36,077 nucleotides of DNA from Clostridia bacterium (GTDB lineage Bacteria; Bacillota; Clostridia; Christensenellales; Aristaeellaceae), in contig JAUMVG010000034.1 in assembly GCA_030530315.1 (NCBI GenBank), positions 1 through 36,077 of the forward strand. The letters are read 5' to 3'. Every line of letters begins with the position of its first letter. Position 1 is the first letter of the stretch. Positions 16,714 through 25,341 of this stretch are shown here, piece after piece. Below the pieces are notes generated by a model. The model worked only from the letters and a program-made list of their open reading frames with translations. It ran no database searches and was not told where the DNA came from. Both the position numbers and the translations under genes were made by a program.

Positions 16714-19491
16714 ATGTGCGATACCGGAGGGTTTCACATCCTGAACGGCGTGCTGGTAGAATACACGGGCCCGGGAGGGCAGGTGACCGTGCCGGACGGC
16801 GTTCGCGAGATCGGGCGCGGGGCCTTCCACGGCTGCACAGCGCTCACGAGCGTCCGCCTGCCGGAGGGGCTTTCACTGATCAGAGAGCATGCTTTTCGTG
16901 GATGCACTGCCCTGCGAGGCGTTGCGCTTCCCGATGGGCTTGAACACATCGGCAACTATGCCTTTTCCGGATGCAGGAGCCTGGAGGCCATCGACATTCC
17001 GAATGGGGTAAGGAGCATTGGCAGCGGCGCCTTTCAAAACAACGCTTCACTGGGCAGGATCACGCTCCCGGATAGCTTGGAAGCGCTGGCGGCCAAGGCA
17101 TTTCAGTTCTGCCTGAGCCTCGGGGAGGCGGCGCTTCCGGCAGGGCTCGCCCGCCTCGGGGACAGGGCCTTCGCCGGCTGCGGCCATCTGCATAGGGTTC
17201 TTTTCCCGGCAGGACTCGAGTGCATTGGCCGCGAGGCTTTCCTCGACTGCGCTGCCCTGGAGCGGCTGTCGTTGCCCGATGGACTGAGGTACCTCGGGGC
17301 CAAGGCCTTCGCCGATTGCGGCCATCTGCAGAGGGTTCTTTTCCCGGCGGGACTCGAGTGCATTGGCCGCGAGGCTTTCCTCAACTGCGCCGCCCTGGAG
17401 CGGCTGTCTCTGCCCGACGGACTGAGCAGTGTGGGGGAGAGGGCGTTCGAGGGCTGCGCGGCGCTGACGGATATCACCTTGCCCTGCCGTCTTGCCCGGG
17501 TAGAGGCGTGGGCGTTTTGCGATGTGCGGGTCCTGCATGTGCGTCAATGGCCCGAAGGTTTGGAGAATGCTGTAAACCGAGAGGCGCTTCGGCAGCTGGA
17601 CGTCGACGATCTCACCAGCGTCCCGGATGCGCTTCGGATGCTCGCCATCGATACCTTCGTCTCCGAAACCGGGCAGGCGTTTCCACCGGACAAAGTGCGT
17701 CGCGCCCAAGACTTTCTTCGGGAAAACGCGCTGCGCCTTTTGAAGGAAGCCCTTGAGCGGTTGCCGCTGCTGCGGTATCTCTGCGCCCATCGGCTCATAT
17801 CGGCCAGGGATCTTGACACATTCTTGGACGCAGCGATAGCGCAAGGGAATGGGGAGGCCCAACGCCTGCTGACGCGCGCCATCCGTGAGATGGAGGAAGA
17901 CGTGGCGCTTGCGCGGGAAAATCGCCGGGCGGCCCGGGAAGCCTATCTGCGTGCCCGGTCAGAGCGCAGCAAGGCCTGGGATTTTGACAGGGGCATTGCC
18001 GGCCTTCACTTTCTCCTTGCCGATGCTCCGTCCAGGATCTGGGATTCTGAAGCGGCCCTGCGTGCTCACCTGGCGCGCTATGGCGCGACGCTGGATGCCG
18101 ATATCACCCCGGCGGTGGATTTCCTGGTCGTGGACGACGGGGACGACGGTGGGAAGACGGCTATACGGGCGCGGGAACTGGGTGTGCCGATCCTTTCGGA
18201 GGCGGCATTCAATGCGCGGGTCGGCAAACGCTTCGACGACGCCGAGACGTTTGTGCTGCCCTCCTGGATCGATGAGATCGCGGACGCCGCCTTTCTGAAC
18301 TGCCGACACCTGAAAAAGGTCGTGCTGCATGAGGGCGTCACGCGCATCGGCAATCGTTCCTTTGCAGGCTGCTTCAGGCTGACGGACGTGCAACTGCCGG
18401 ACAGCCTCGCATACATCGGGGCTGGCGCGTTCCAGAATTGCGCTGACCTCAGGGAGATAAGCCTGCCTGCGGGCCTGAAATACCTCGGTGAGAGGGCATT
18501 TGAAAACTGCACGGGGCTTGAGACCCTCGCCCTTCCGGAGGGCATCGCGGAGGTCAGCGCTTCCCTGTGCAGGGGCTGTGCGAATCTTCGACACGTGACA
18601 CTGCCGAAGTCCGTGCGAAGGATCAGCGGGTACGCGTTCGAGCGCTGCGAGAACCTCACCAACTGCGCGCTTGGGGAGAATACCACGGAGATCGGCGTCG
18701 ATGCGTTCGCGCACTGCAAAAGCCTTCGGAGTATGACGTTTCCCTCAAGCCTTCGCGCGATCCAATACGGCGCCTTCGAGCAATGTATCGGCCTTGAAGC
18801 GCTGCGCTTCCACGAAGGAATCACGGAGATCGGGGCCAGGGCGTTTTACGGCTGTACGGGCCTTACATGGATAAGACTGCCGGAGAGCCTGCAGCGCATC
18901 GGCTGGTCCGCCTTCGGAGAATGTACCAGGCTGTGTGATGTATTGCTTCCGGACGGCATGAAGGAGCTCGGAGGCGGCGCCTTTGCGGATTGCTGTAATC
19001 TTCAAAGCATCGTGCTCCCGCCGGAGATGGACAAGCTGGGAGATTCGCTGTTTATCCGCTGCACACGGCTTCAAAATGTGAAGCTGCCGAACAACCTGAA
19101 CAGCATCAAAAGCCGAATGTTTTGGGATTGCAAGAGCCTCCGGAGCGTGGAGCTGCCATCGGGAGTGACGAAGATCGAGCGCGAGGCCTTCAAGAGCTGC
19201 AGCCGACTTTTGGAGATGACGATCCCAGAAAAGGTCACGGAGATCGGCGACGGCGCGTTTGGCTACTGCTTCAGCCTGCGGAACATCACGCTTCCCCAGG
19301 GCCTGCAGCGAATCGGTTGGGAGGCGTTCGTCTGCTGCGGGAGCCTCGGGCACGTTCGCATCCCGGCGAGCGTCACGTACATTGAGATGAAGGCCTTCCA
19401 CAGCTGCCCCCGACTCATCCTCCACGCGCCGGCAGACTCCTGTGCCGCGCACTATGCCCGGGGACATGATCTGACCTGTGCAGAGGAATGA
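16714..19491 (+). CDS. LRR_5 protein with central BRCT-like domain
   Basis: The protein has 925 residues, with no signal peptide and no membrane segment, so it is probably cytoplasmic although LRR_5/BspA proteins are usually surface-exposed. A first LRR block (about 10-275) is followed by a helical domain (about 290-400, ending LLRYLCAHRLISARDLDTFL). A BRCT-like domain follows (about 424-505: GIAGLHFLLADAP, AHLARYGATLDADITPAVDF, ARELGVPILSEAAF), which fits the pattern of a first strand, a G-G-like turn, a LVV strand, and K/R-A-x-ELGVPI with a final E-x-x-F. A second LRR block (about 515-900) completes it. BRCT domains bind phosphopeptides or DNA ends, which would suit a cluster full of kinases. 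A 138-bp tandem duplication lies in the first block. ATG 16714 follows GGAGGAGG closely. Confidence 0.82.
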   Translation: MCDTGGFHILNGVLVEYTGPGGQVTVPDGVREIGRGAFHGCTALTSVRLPEGLSLIREHAFRGCTALRGVALPDGLEHIGNYAFSGCRSLEAIDIPNGVRSIGSGAFQNNASLGRITLPDSLEALAAKAFQFCLSLGEAALPAGLARLGDRAFAGCGHLHRVLFPAGLECIGREAFLDCAALERLSLPDGLRYLGAKAFADCGHLQRVLFPAGLECIGREAFLNCAALERLSLPDGLSSVGERAFEGCAALTDITLPCRLARVEAWAFCDVRVLHVRQWPEGLENAVNREALRQLDVDDLTSVPDALRMLAIDTFVSETGQAFPPDKVRRAQDFLRENALRLLKEALERLPLLRYLCAHRLISARDLDTFLDAAIAQGNGEAQRLLTRAIREMEEDVALARENRRAAREAYLRARSERSKAWDFDRGIAGLHFLLADAPSRIWDSEAALRAHLARYGATLDADITPAVDFLVVDDGDDGGKTAIRARELGVPILSEAAFNARVGKRFDDAETFVLPSWIDEIADAAFLNCRHLKKVVLHEGVTRIGNRSFAGCFRLTDVQLPDSLAYIGAGAFQNCADLREISLPAGLKYLGERAFENCTGLETLALPEGIAEVSASLCRGCANLRHVTLPKSVRRISGYAFERCENLTNCALGENTTEIGVDAFAHCKSLRSMTFPSSLRAIQYGAFEQCIGLEALRFHEGITEIGARAFYGCTGLTWIRLPESLQRIGWSAFGECTRLCDVLLPDGMKELGGGAFADCCNLQSIVLPPEMDKLGDSLFIRCTRLQNVKLPNNLNSIKSRMFWDCKSLRSVELPSGVTKIEREAFKSCSRLLEMTIPEKVTEIGDGAFGYCFSLRNITLPQGLQRIGWEAFVCCGSLGHVRIPASVTYIEMKAFHSCPRLILHAPADSCAAHYARGHDLTCAEE
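17170..17426 (+). repeat. Recent 138-bp tandem duplication in LRR gene
   Basis: Bases about 17170-17288 recur at about 17308-17426 with only a few substitutions. The period is 138 bases, or 46 codons, equal to two LRR_5 units. Neighbouring repeats are far more diverged, so this copy is recent and shows how the LRR array grows. Confidence 0.8.
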
Positions 19492-19502
19492 GAGTCGCAG
19501 CA

Positions 19503-19616
19503 ATGCGTTTCAACAGCGGATGTCCATGCGCCGATCGGACGCTCAATACCCCGCCAGGCGTCAGGCACATTGGCGAGCGTATTCCGACGGAACTGCATCT
19601 GTTTTTCCCATCGTGA
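19503..19616 (+). pseudogene. Possible LRR repeat remnant
   Basis: This 37-codon frame contains LNTPPGVRHIGERIPTELH, which resembles one LRR_5 unit (PxGVxxIGxxxF). It has no SD sequence and lies between the BRCT-LRR gene and the secreted-protein gene. It may be a decayed end of an LRR gene, but the match is short and could be chance. Confidence 0.3.
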
Positions 19617-19640
19617 AAGGACCCATGAGAGGAGGTTCAT

Positions 19641-21470
19641 ATGAAAGAAAGGTTCGCGGTTTTGATAGTAGCGTGCCTGCTGCTTATCACGCTTTCAGCG
19701 GGAGCGGAGGCGGACTACGGGCGCTTCGCAAGCGCTGGAAAGCAGGCTCTCGGTGCACTGGATGCCTTGCTGGAGGCCCAGTACAACAGCGTCTATGTCT
19801 ACAAGGACTTTGGCGATACCGAGAACCACTTCACCCAGAAGGCGAAGATGTTTGGCTTTGACGACAGCCTCGTCCTGGACATGGACGAAAACTGGCGGGA
19901 GAATCCCCACAGCGGGGAAAGCTGCATCCGCTGCCGACAGGTCACCCAGCCGACGGACTGGGGCGGCTGGCTGTTTTTGAACGGCTGGCTGGCCGAGGGG
20001 GAGACCGTGCCCCGGCTCAACGATGGAAGCATGGATGGCCAGGGACTGGACCTTTCGGGGGCTGAAGCGTTGCGTTTCTGGGCACGGGGCGAGCGCGGCG
20101 GCGAGACGGTGGAGTTCTTCACCTGCGGCTTCGGCTACGATGGTGAGTGGGGCGTACCCACCGTCAAGTACCCGGACAGCTGTCCAAAGCGCAGTCTGGG
20201 CTACGTCGTCCTTGAGAGTGAGTGGCGGGAGTACGCCATTGACCTGACGGATGCTGATATGGGCGCCATCGCCTGCGGCTTCGGTTACGTGCTGTCCGGC
20301 GGGGATTCGGGCGTGGGAGACAACGTGTTCTATCTGGACGACATCCGCTTCGAGGGGGATTTCTCGGCGCGGGATGCCCATCCGATGCTCCGATCCTATG
20401 AAACGGACAACCTCTACATCAAAAACGCGGCGTTCTCCTACGACAACGCGCTGGCGGCAATGGCCTTCCTCTCCGAGGGTCGCAGGGCGGAGGCAGCAGA
20501 GTTGCTGGACAGCTTCGTCTACGCCGTGACGCACGACCGATACCTTCCCGGCCGCGTGCGCAACGCCTACGCCGCCGGTGACATCACCGCCTTTCCCGGC
20601 TGGGACGACTCGGCGCGGCTGCCGGGCTGGTACGATGCCGGGACAGGTCAGTGGTACGAGGATCGCTATCAGACAGGCAGCAACGTGGGCAACACCGCCT
20701 ATGTGGCGCTGGCGCTTCTGCAGTACGACGCGATCTACGGCAGTGAAGCATACCTGAATACGGCCAGAGCATTGATGGACTGGGTGATCGACAGCTGCTC
20801 CGACGGCGGGCCGGGCTTCACGGCGGGCTATGACGGCTGGCCGGAGGGCGGCGCAGACACCACATACCCCTTTTCTTACAAGTCCATCGAGCACAATATC
20901 GACGCCTGGGCGGCGTTCAGGCAGCTGTACGCCCGCACCGGCGAGGCGCGCTATGCAGTGGCTGCGGACAGTGCGCTGGCGTTCATACGCTCCATGTATG
21001 ACTCAGACAGGCACATCTTCTATACCGGCACGCTGGACGACGGCATGACGCCCAGCACAGAAAACCTTGTGCTGGATGCTCAGGTATGGGCCTGCTTGGC
21101 GCTGGACGATGAATATGCGCCTTACGAGGCGTCGCTTGATGCTGTGGCGGCCATGCGCACCCCGGAGGGCGGATATCCCTTCTGCGCGGCCAACGCCAAC
21201 GGCGGCTGGTGGGCGGAGGGCACCGCCTATACGGCGTTGATGTACCGGCTGAGGGGCGAGGACGCGCGCGCCGAGGAGGCGCTGGAGGCGCTGGAGGGCA
21301 TCCAGCTGGAGGACGGCCTGTTTCCCGCAGCCACGGTGGACAACCTGTCCACGGGCTTCGGCCTGTTCGACGGCTCTGCCTGGGAATACGGCACCGCGCC
21401 GCACATCGCGCCCACGGCCTGGTTTGTGATGGCGGTGAACGGCTTCAACCCCTATTCCTTCAATCATTGA
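19641..21470 (+). CDS. Secreted CBM11-like plus alpha/alpha-barrel protein, putative glycoside-active enzyme
   Basis: The protein has 609 residues and a clear Sec signal peptide (basic MKER, hydrophobic VLIVACLLLITLSAG, probable cleavage after AGAEA). Residues about 50-245 look like a galactose-binding/CBM11-type beta sandwich (LDLSGAEALRFWARG, YVVLESEWREYAIDLTDADM, NVFYLDDIRFEG). Residues about 255-600 are repeated helical hairpins as in (alpha/alpha)6 barrels (YDNALAAMAFLSEGRRAEAA, GNTAYVALALLQYDAIYG, HNIDAWAAFRQLY). The pattern is common in glycosidases and lyases, but I cannot assign a family or point to a catalytic acid. There is no sortase motif, so it is probably secreted. GGAGG lies just before ATG 19641. 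It is the only clearly exported soluble protein in the window. Confidence 0.75.
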   Translation: MKERFAVLIVACLLLITLSAGAEADYGRFASAGKQALGALDALLEAQYNSVYVYKDFGDTENHFTQKAKMFGFDDSLVLDMDENWRENPHSGESCIRCRQVTQPTDWGGWLFLNGWLAEGETVPRLNDGSMDGQGLDLSGAEALRFWARGERGGETVEFFTCGFGYDGEWGVPTVKYPDSCPKRSLGYVVLESEWREYAIDLTDADMGAIACGFGYVLSGGDSGVGDNVFYLDDIRFEGDFSARDAHPMLRSYETDNLYIKNAAFSYDNALAAMAFLSEGRRAEAAELLDSFVYAVTHDRYLPGRVRNAYAAGDITAFPGWDDSARLPGWYDAGTGQWYEDRYQTGSNVGNTAYVALALLQYDAIYGSEAYLNTARALMDWVIDSCSDGGPGFTAGYDGWPEGGADTTYPFSYKSIEHNIDAWAAFRQLYARTGEARYAVAADSALAFIRSMYDSDRHIFYTGTLDDGMTPSTENLVLDAQVWACLALDDEYAPYEASLDAVAAMRTPEGGYPFCAANANGGWWAEGTAYTALMYRLRGEDARAEEALEALEGIQLEDGLFPAATVDNLSTGFGLFDGSAWEYGTAPHIAPTAWFVMAVNGFNPYSFNH

Positions 21471-21482
21471 GGGGCGCGCGCC

Positions 21483-21848
21483 ATGTCCTGTTATCGAAAG
21501 CAGAAGGTGCTCAGGATCGCCGCCGACCGGGTGGGCATCCACAGCCGCGCGGCCTATGAGCGGTTCGAGGCGGAACACCCCGGCGCGTTGGATTACGCGG
21601 TGGGGCACATGGCCTGCTCCCTCGCCAACAGCGGCGACAGGCTCTACTTCGATTACTGGCTGTATGACCGTGACATGCCCGGGCTGTGCGCCACGGATGC
21701 TTATCAGTGGAGCCGCGGCCTGACGTCGATGGAGCGAAGGAAGTATACCGCTGCGTTTCAGCGCTTGTTCCCGGATATGGACATGGACGATGTGCGCTAC
21801 TGCGAATATGTGTGGTACGATGGCATCGAGGCGCCGGAATGCCTTTGA
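21483..21848 (+). CDS. Small hypothetical protein
   Basis: The protein has 121 residues and I do not recognise it. It is rich in Tyr, Asp and Arg, with no membrane segment or signal peptide. It starts 12 bases after the secreted-protein gene without a strong SD sequence (only a GGGGCGCG stretch), so it may depend on coupling. Codon use looks like that of its neighbours. An alternative frame over its end (from 21790) is only an upstream extension of the next gene without an SD sequence. Confidence 0.55.
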   Translation: MSCYRKQKVLRIAADRVGIHSRAAYERFEAEHPGALDYAVGHMACSLANSGDRLYFDYWLYDRDMPGLCATDAYQWSRGLTSMERRKYTAAFQRLFPDMDMDDVRYCEYVWYDGIEAPECL

Positions 21849-21888
21849 CAATACTGCTGTATCACGGCGTGCTGTGGAGTTGATTCTT

Positions 21889-23037
21889 ATGGATGCATTG
21901 AAGCGAAGCGTATTGAATGTCTACATGTCCATACCAAGAGAGCTGGAGACAGACTGGATCAGCCTGATGCGGCAGTTTGGGTTTTTGAATGCCGAATGCC
22001 AGGCGCGGGGCATCTCCATGAATCTCTGCAAGGGCTGGCAGGAGGGCTTTCATTGGCAGGAGCTGAGCGCGGATGGCCCGTGCGTCTGCGTCTCGCTGAT
22101 GGAGGCAGAGGACTTCACAGAAGATGAGCGGACGGCAGCGAGAGACCTGCTGAAGCGTGAGGGCGTCGCCTGCGTGATCGCCCTGCTCAAATCGGGATCG
22201 GCCGGCACCGCCTGGTACGAGGTCGACCGCTCGGTGCTCTTCATCCTCCACTACTCAGAGCCGTCCGATATTCGCATCGTGGAGCTGCCTGCCGTGCACA
22301 GACTGTTGCAAACGCTGGCCCCATGTGATGAGAGCGATGACGACGGCCGGGCGAGCGAGATCCATCCCGGCCTCATCGTCGGGCGAGGCCCGGATCTGTA
22401 TGAGACCTTGCAGATGAACCCCGATGTCATCGTGGCACTGGACAGCCTTCCCGGCGACGTCTGGGAGCAGGATTTCAGGGGTGAGATCCTCTATTATCCC
22501 ATCAGGCCCTACGGGGTGCTTCCCTTCTTCGTACTGGAGCGATTGGTGGTGGAGGTGGCCGCGCGGCTGGAGGATCGGCAGAGGGTGGCGCTGTACAGCG
22601 AAGAGGACTGCGGACGGCTGGGGTATGTGGCAGCCTGCGTGCTCTTTCAATGCGGCGTCCGTGAGCCCATCGAGCATCTCAGGCGGGGCTGGGACACCTC
22701 GGCGTTGTCGGTGGAGCTGCAGGAGAGGGATGTCCGCCTCTTCTGCTACCGCCACGTCGCCAGGACCTACTGGCACTGCGTGCAGTTGACCCGGCACATC
22801 CAGATCGACAGCATCGATGCGTTCAAGGCCGACGAGGACATTCGGCGCACCGCCCATCAAATCAGGGAGGCGCTGGGCGGGAAGGGGCGGATATCGTTTC
22901 GCTTCTCCGGGCTGCTGCCCAGCGTGCGGATCCTGGTGGAGGCGCCCGACATGGAGAAGTGCCGGGAGGCCATCGATACACTGATCGCTGCCGTGAAGCG
23001 CAGCGGACATTATGAGGGCATGGTATACGGATGGTGA
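21889..23037 (+). CDS. Cysteine pseudophosphatase-like protein with extra N- and C-terminal regions
   Basis: The protein has 382 residues. A central part (about 160-265) is clearly paralogous to the phosphatase at 25342: HPGLIVGRG against VPGLILGG, then PDVIVALDSLPGDVWEQDFR against PDVLAPLDRLPGRIWRTGFR. The catalytic loop is YSEEDCGRLGYVAAC where the paralog has FCHGGHGRTGYVAAC, so the nucleophilic Cys is Ser. The acid-loop Asp is also lost (PIRPYGVLP against PIPDREVLP). It should bind but not hydrolyse phosphate. The N-terminal region of about 140 residues and the C-terminal 110 residues are unrecognised. The start at 21889 is supported by TGGAG 9 bases upstream, in preference to a longer frame from 21790. 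Confidence 0.7.
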   Translation: MDALKRSVLNVYMSIPRELETDWISLMRQFGFLNAECQARGISMNLCKGWQEGFHWQELSADGPCVCVSLMEAEDFTEDERTAARDLLKREGVACVIALLKSGSAGTAWYEVDRSVLFILHYSEPSDIRIVELPAVHRLLQTLAPCDESDDDGRASEIHPGLIVGRGPDLYETLQMNPDVIVALDSLPGDVWEQDFRGEILYYPIRPYGVLPFFVLERLVVEVAARLEDRQRVALYSEEDCGRLGYVAACVLFQCGVREPIEHLRRGWDTSALSVELQERDVRLFCYRHVARTYWHCVQLTRHIQIDSIDAFKADEDIRRTAHQIREALGGKGRISFRFSGLLPSVRILVEAPDMEKCREAIDTLIAAVKRSGHYEGMVYGW

Positions 23038-23057
23038 CGCGCAAGGGAGGCGATCGC

Positions 23058-23174
23058 ATGGGGGCGTGTGTCATGCCCTTTGCTCTGTAAAGAGCGATTT
23101 GAAGCGCTGGGAGCAAAAGTGGCGATGGAACTGCATTTCCCCATCATGGATGGGCCAGGGTATTATGATGAATA
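23058..23174 (+). pseudogene. Possible gene remnant
   Basis: A strong SD sequence (GGGAGG, about 23045-23050) precedes ATG 23058, but that frame stops after ten codons. In an overlapping frame, 23074-23174 encodes CKERFEALGAKVAMELHFPI and on to a stop. This looks protein-like and could be the body of a small gene broken by a frameshift near 23070. It is too short to identify. Confidence 0.3.
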
Positions 23175-23195
23175 ATGGAACGTGAGGGATCTGTC

Positions 23196-24476
23196 ATGGG
23201 TATCAAAATATACAGAAGGGAAAACTGGGACCGGTGGGAAGGCGGGCCCTATACGCTTCTGGATTTCCTGCTGGACCCTGAAAAGGACAGGTGGCTTTTG
23301 CAATATATGCTGAGCCACTGTTCGGATTCTCAGCGCAGTCGCGTACCGAAAAGGTTCAATCTCGACCAGGTCCCCGAGCCGCCCGTGAACGTAGACGATC
23401 CGGGGGATGAGATGTACGCGCCCTACATCATGCTGCGGGAGCAGGTGATGCGGGAGGACGACTGGTGGGTGCTGAAGGCCGCGGCTCTGGAAGCGCCCAA
23501 CGCCATGATGCGTCGATTCGCGTTCTGCCGCCTGACGGGCTACAGCTGGCCCGGGGACGAATGCGACGCCTACAGCTATCGCACCTGGGACTGCGGGCTC
23601 AAGAGCGTCGTGTCCCGTGAGGACATCGAGGATTTTTGCCGCGAGCTGATCGCCTCCAAGGGCCAATTTGCCGTGGAGGCCGCTGAGTGGCTTGAAAAGC
23701 TGCCAACTCTTTCAGACGATGTGCTGGCGGAATGGTCAGCCGGGAAGACAGAGCGAAAATACGACTCAGAGCCGGATGAGGTGCTTCGGAAGAACTTGCG
23801 TCCGGCGAAGAACCTCACTGCCCGGGAGGATTTGGAGGACAAGCTCCTCGCCATCTTCGACGCCTACATCTTCCGCAAATACCAGCGCCATCATTTCAAT
23901 GGCAGCGGTGTTGTCCTGAGGGAAGCCGCGCAGGATTCACTGACTTATTATCTCGCCGGCAGATTCGAGAAAGCCAGGCCGCACGCGTCTTTTGAAGCCG
24001 CCCTTGAAGAAATAAAGCGCAGCAGCGGGTGGGATCCGGGTCTCACACCGGAGCAGATCGACCGCCTCGTCTGGTCCGTTTCCCCGCGAAGCCGCCAGCA
24101 CAGCTACTTTCTGTGGATGGCCTGCTGGTTCGGCATCGACGTGGATGAGGACGAGGACAAGGCGATCAAGCTGCTCGCGGATGCCGCTGGGAGGGGGCAT
24201 TTGCGCGCCTATGACGAGCTCGTTCGTATCTATGCAACGGGGAATTCGGTTCACAGGAATTTCAAAGAGGCGCTTCGATGGCAGGAGAAAAAGGTCGGCG
24301 TATTGAGAAAGGCCTACGAAGCGGACGAGTGGAGGGACACGAGGTACAGCGAGACGCGAAGGCCGTACGCGCGGGTCTTGCGCGAGACCGGGGATTTTCT
24401 GAAGGATGCCGGCTATGACAAGCGCGCCAAACAGTACTACCGCCAGGCGGAGCGGCTGGAGGAGAAGGACTCATGA
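23196..24476 (+). CDS. Sel1-repeat-containing protein of unknown function
   Basis: The protein has 426 residues. The first 280 are unrecognised, helical and rich in Trp, Asp and Arg. The last 130 contain Sel1-like units (WFGIDVDEDEDKAIKLLADA, YATGNSVHRNFKEALRWQ, GYDKRAKQYYRQAERLEEK). Sel1 repeats usually act as protein-binding scaffolds. No signal peptide or membrane segment is visible. ATG 23196 is favoured over 23175 because GTGAGGG (23182-23188) lies 7 bases before it. The stop overlaps the next start as ATGA, so it is coupled with the zinc-ribbon gene. It shares the Sel1 theme with the kinase at 3067. Confidence 0.72.
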   Translation: MGIKIYRRENWDRWEGGPYTLLDFLLDPEKDRWLLQYMLSHCSDSQRSRVPKRFNLDQVPEPPVNVDDPGDEMYAPYIMLREQVMREDDWWVLKAAALEAPNAMMRRFAFCRLTGYSWPGDECDAYSYRTWDCGLKSVVSREDIEDFCRELIASKGQFAVEAAEWLEKLPTLSDDVLAEWSAGKTERKYDSEPDEVLRKNLRPAKNLTAREDLEDKLLAIFDAYIFRKYQRHHFNGSGVVLREAAQDSLTYYLAGRFEKARPHASFEAALEEIKRSSGWDPGLTPEQIDRLVWSVSPRSRQHSYFLWMACWFGIDVDEDEDKAIKLLADAAGRGHLRAYDELVRIYATGNSVHRNFKEALRWQEKKVGVLRKAYEADEWRDTRYSETRRPYARVLRETGDFLKDAGYDKRAKQYYRQAERLEEKDS

Positions 24477-24715
24477 ATGGACAGCGACAGCATGAATGGG
24501 AAGAGGAACCGCGCGACGAGACAACGGCCGCGATCTACGGCTACTGTCATCCGGCCTGTGCGCCGATCGGGCGCTGCTGCTACTGCGGCGGCGAGGTGTG
24601 GCCCATCGAGGACACCTATTGGGACGGGATGGAAAACCACTACTTTACCTTCGCCTACCAGTGCTATGGCTGCGGCCATACAGACGTCAGCCCATGCTTC
24701 GCCGGAAAGAAATAA
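24473..24715 (+). CDS. Small zinc-ribbon protein
   Basis: The protein has 80 residues. Two cysteine knuckles, CCYCGG (about 35-40) and CYGCGH (about 64-69), enclose about 25 residues, as in a zinc ribbon. The intervening stretch is acidic and aromatic (PIEDTYWDGMENHYF). It overlaps the Sel1 gene by four bases (ATGA), so translation is probably coupled. It may bind nucleic acid or act as an adaptor. Other frames over this stretch are shadows. Confidence 0.7.
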   Translation: MNGQRQHEWEEEPRDETTAAIYGYCHPACAPIGRCCYCGGEVWPIEDTYWDGMENHYFTFAYQCYGCGHTDVSPCFAGKK

Positions 24716-24753
24716 GGGGTTCACGGGTTACATACGATTGGAGGTTGGCTTCA

Positions 24754-25302
24754 ATGCGGGATGAAAGGATCGTGCGGGAATGGTTTGGAGCGGTACGGGA
24801 TGCCGCAGACCGCGCTGTGAAGGCGCTTGAGGAACGGCAGAGCATCAATCCGCATCAGCACAGGATGGCAGACATACTTTTTCGCCAGCTTCTGTCGAAT
24901 GAGATGACTGAACGGTTCCCGGAAGCGGAGGGCATGGACGATGCTCAAAGCGAAACGCTTCGCTGGATGGTATACAGTGAGCTCATCGAGGACGCCCTGG
25001 CGGGGACGGGGATGGGGTCGGATGACATGGCGCTCGCCGTGTTTTTGAGCGCCTGTTCGGAGGGCGCCTGGAGCGAAGAGTTCTATCTGGAGCGCTTTCG
25101 CGACGTGCTGGGACGGGGTGTCATCCCGGACGACGGGATTGCCGAGCTGGCCGGAGAGACGCGGATGATCGCGGAACGCCAGCTTGAAGCGTTCGCGAAG
25201 CACAGGCAGGAGAGGCGTGCGCCGAAACCGATCCGGTATGTCGACGGGCCGCCGGAGGGAATGGACGAATTCGAATACATCGACTGGCAGATCAGCCACT
25301 GA
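24754..25302 (+). CDS. Hypothetical helical protein
   Basis: The protein has 182 residues, is acidic and mainly helical, and I do not recognise it. It ends in a short proline-containing stretch and EFEYIDWQISH. No membrane segment, metal site or catalytic motif is evident. GGAGG (24740-24744) sits 9 bases before ATG 24754 and decides the start; a longer frame from 24496 overlaps the zinc-ribbon gene and has no SD sequence. It is followed 39 bases later by the cysteine phosphatase and likely belongs to the same transcript as the Sel1 and zinc-ribbon genes. Confidence 0.65.
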   Translation: MRDERIVREWFGAVRDAADRAVKALEERQSINPHQHRMADILFRQLLSNEMTERFPEAEGMDDAQSETLRWMVYSELIEDALAGTGMGSDDMALAVFLSACSEGAWSEEFYLERFRDVLGRGVIPDDGIAELAGETRMIAERQLEAFAKHRQERRAPKPIRYVDGPPEGMDEFEYIDWQISH

Positions 25303-25341
25303 ATTCGGCGAAACGGCCGCCCCTTCACGGGAGGAGCGAAT

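Noticed and set aside
24496-24753. N-terminal extension of the gene starting at 24754
   Set aside because: It overlaps the zinc-ribbon gene in another frame and has no SD sequence, while GGAGG precedes ATG 24754 at proper spacing.
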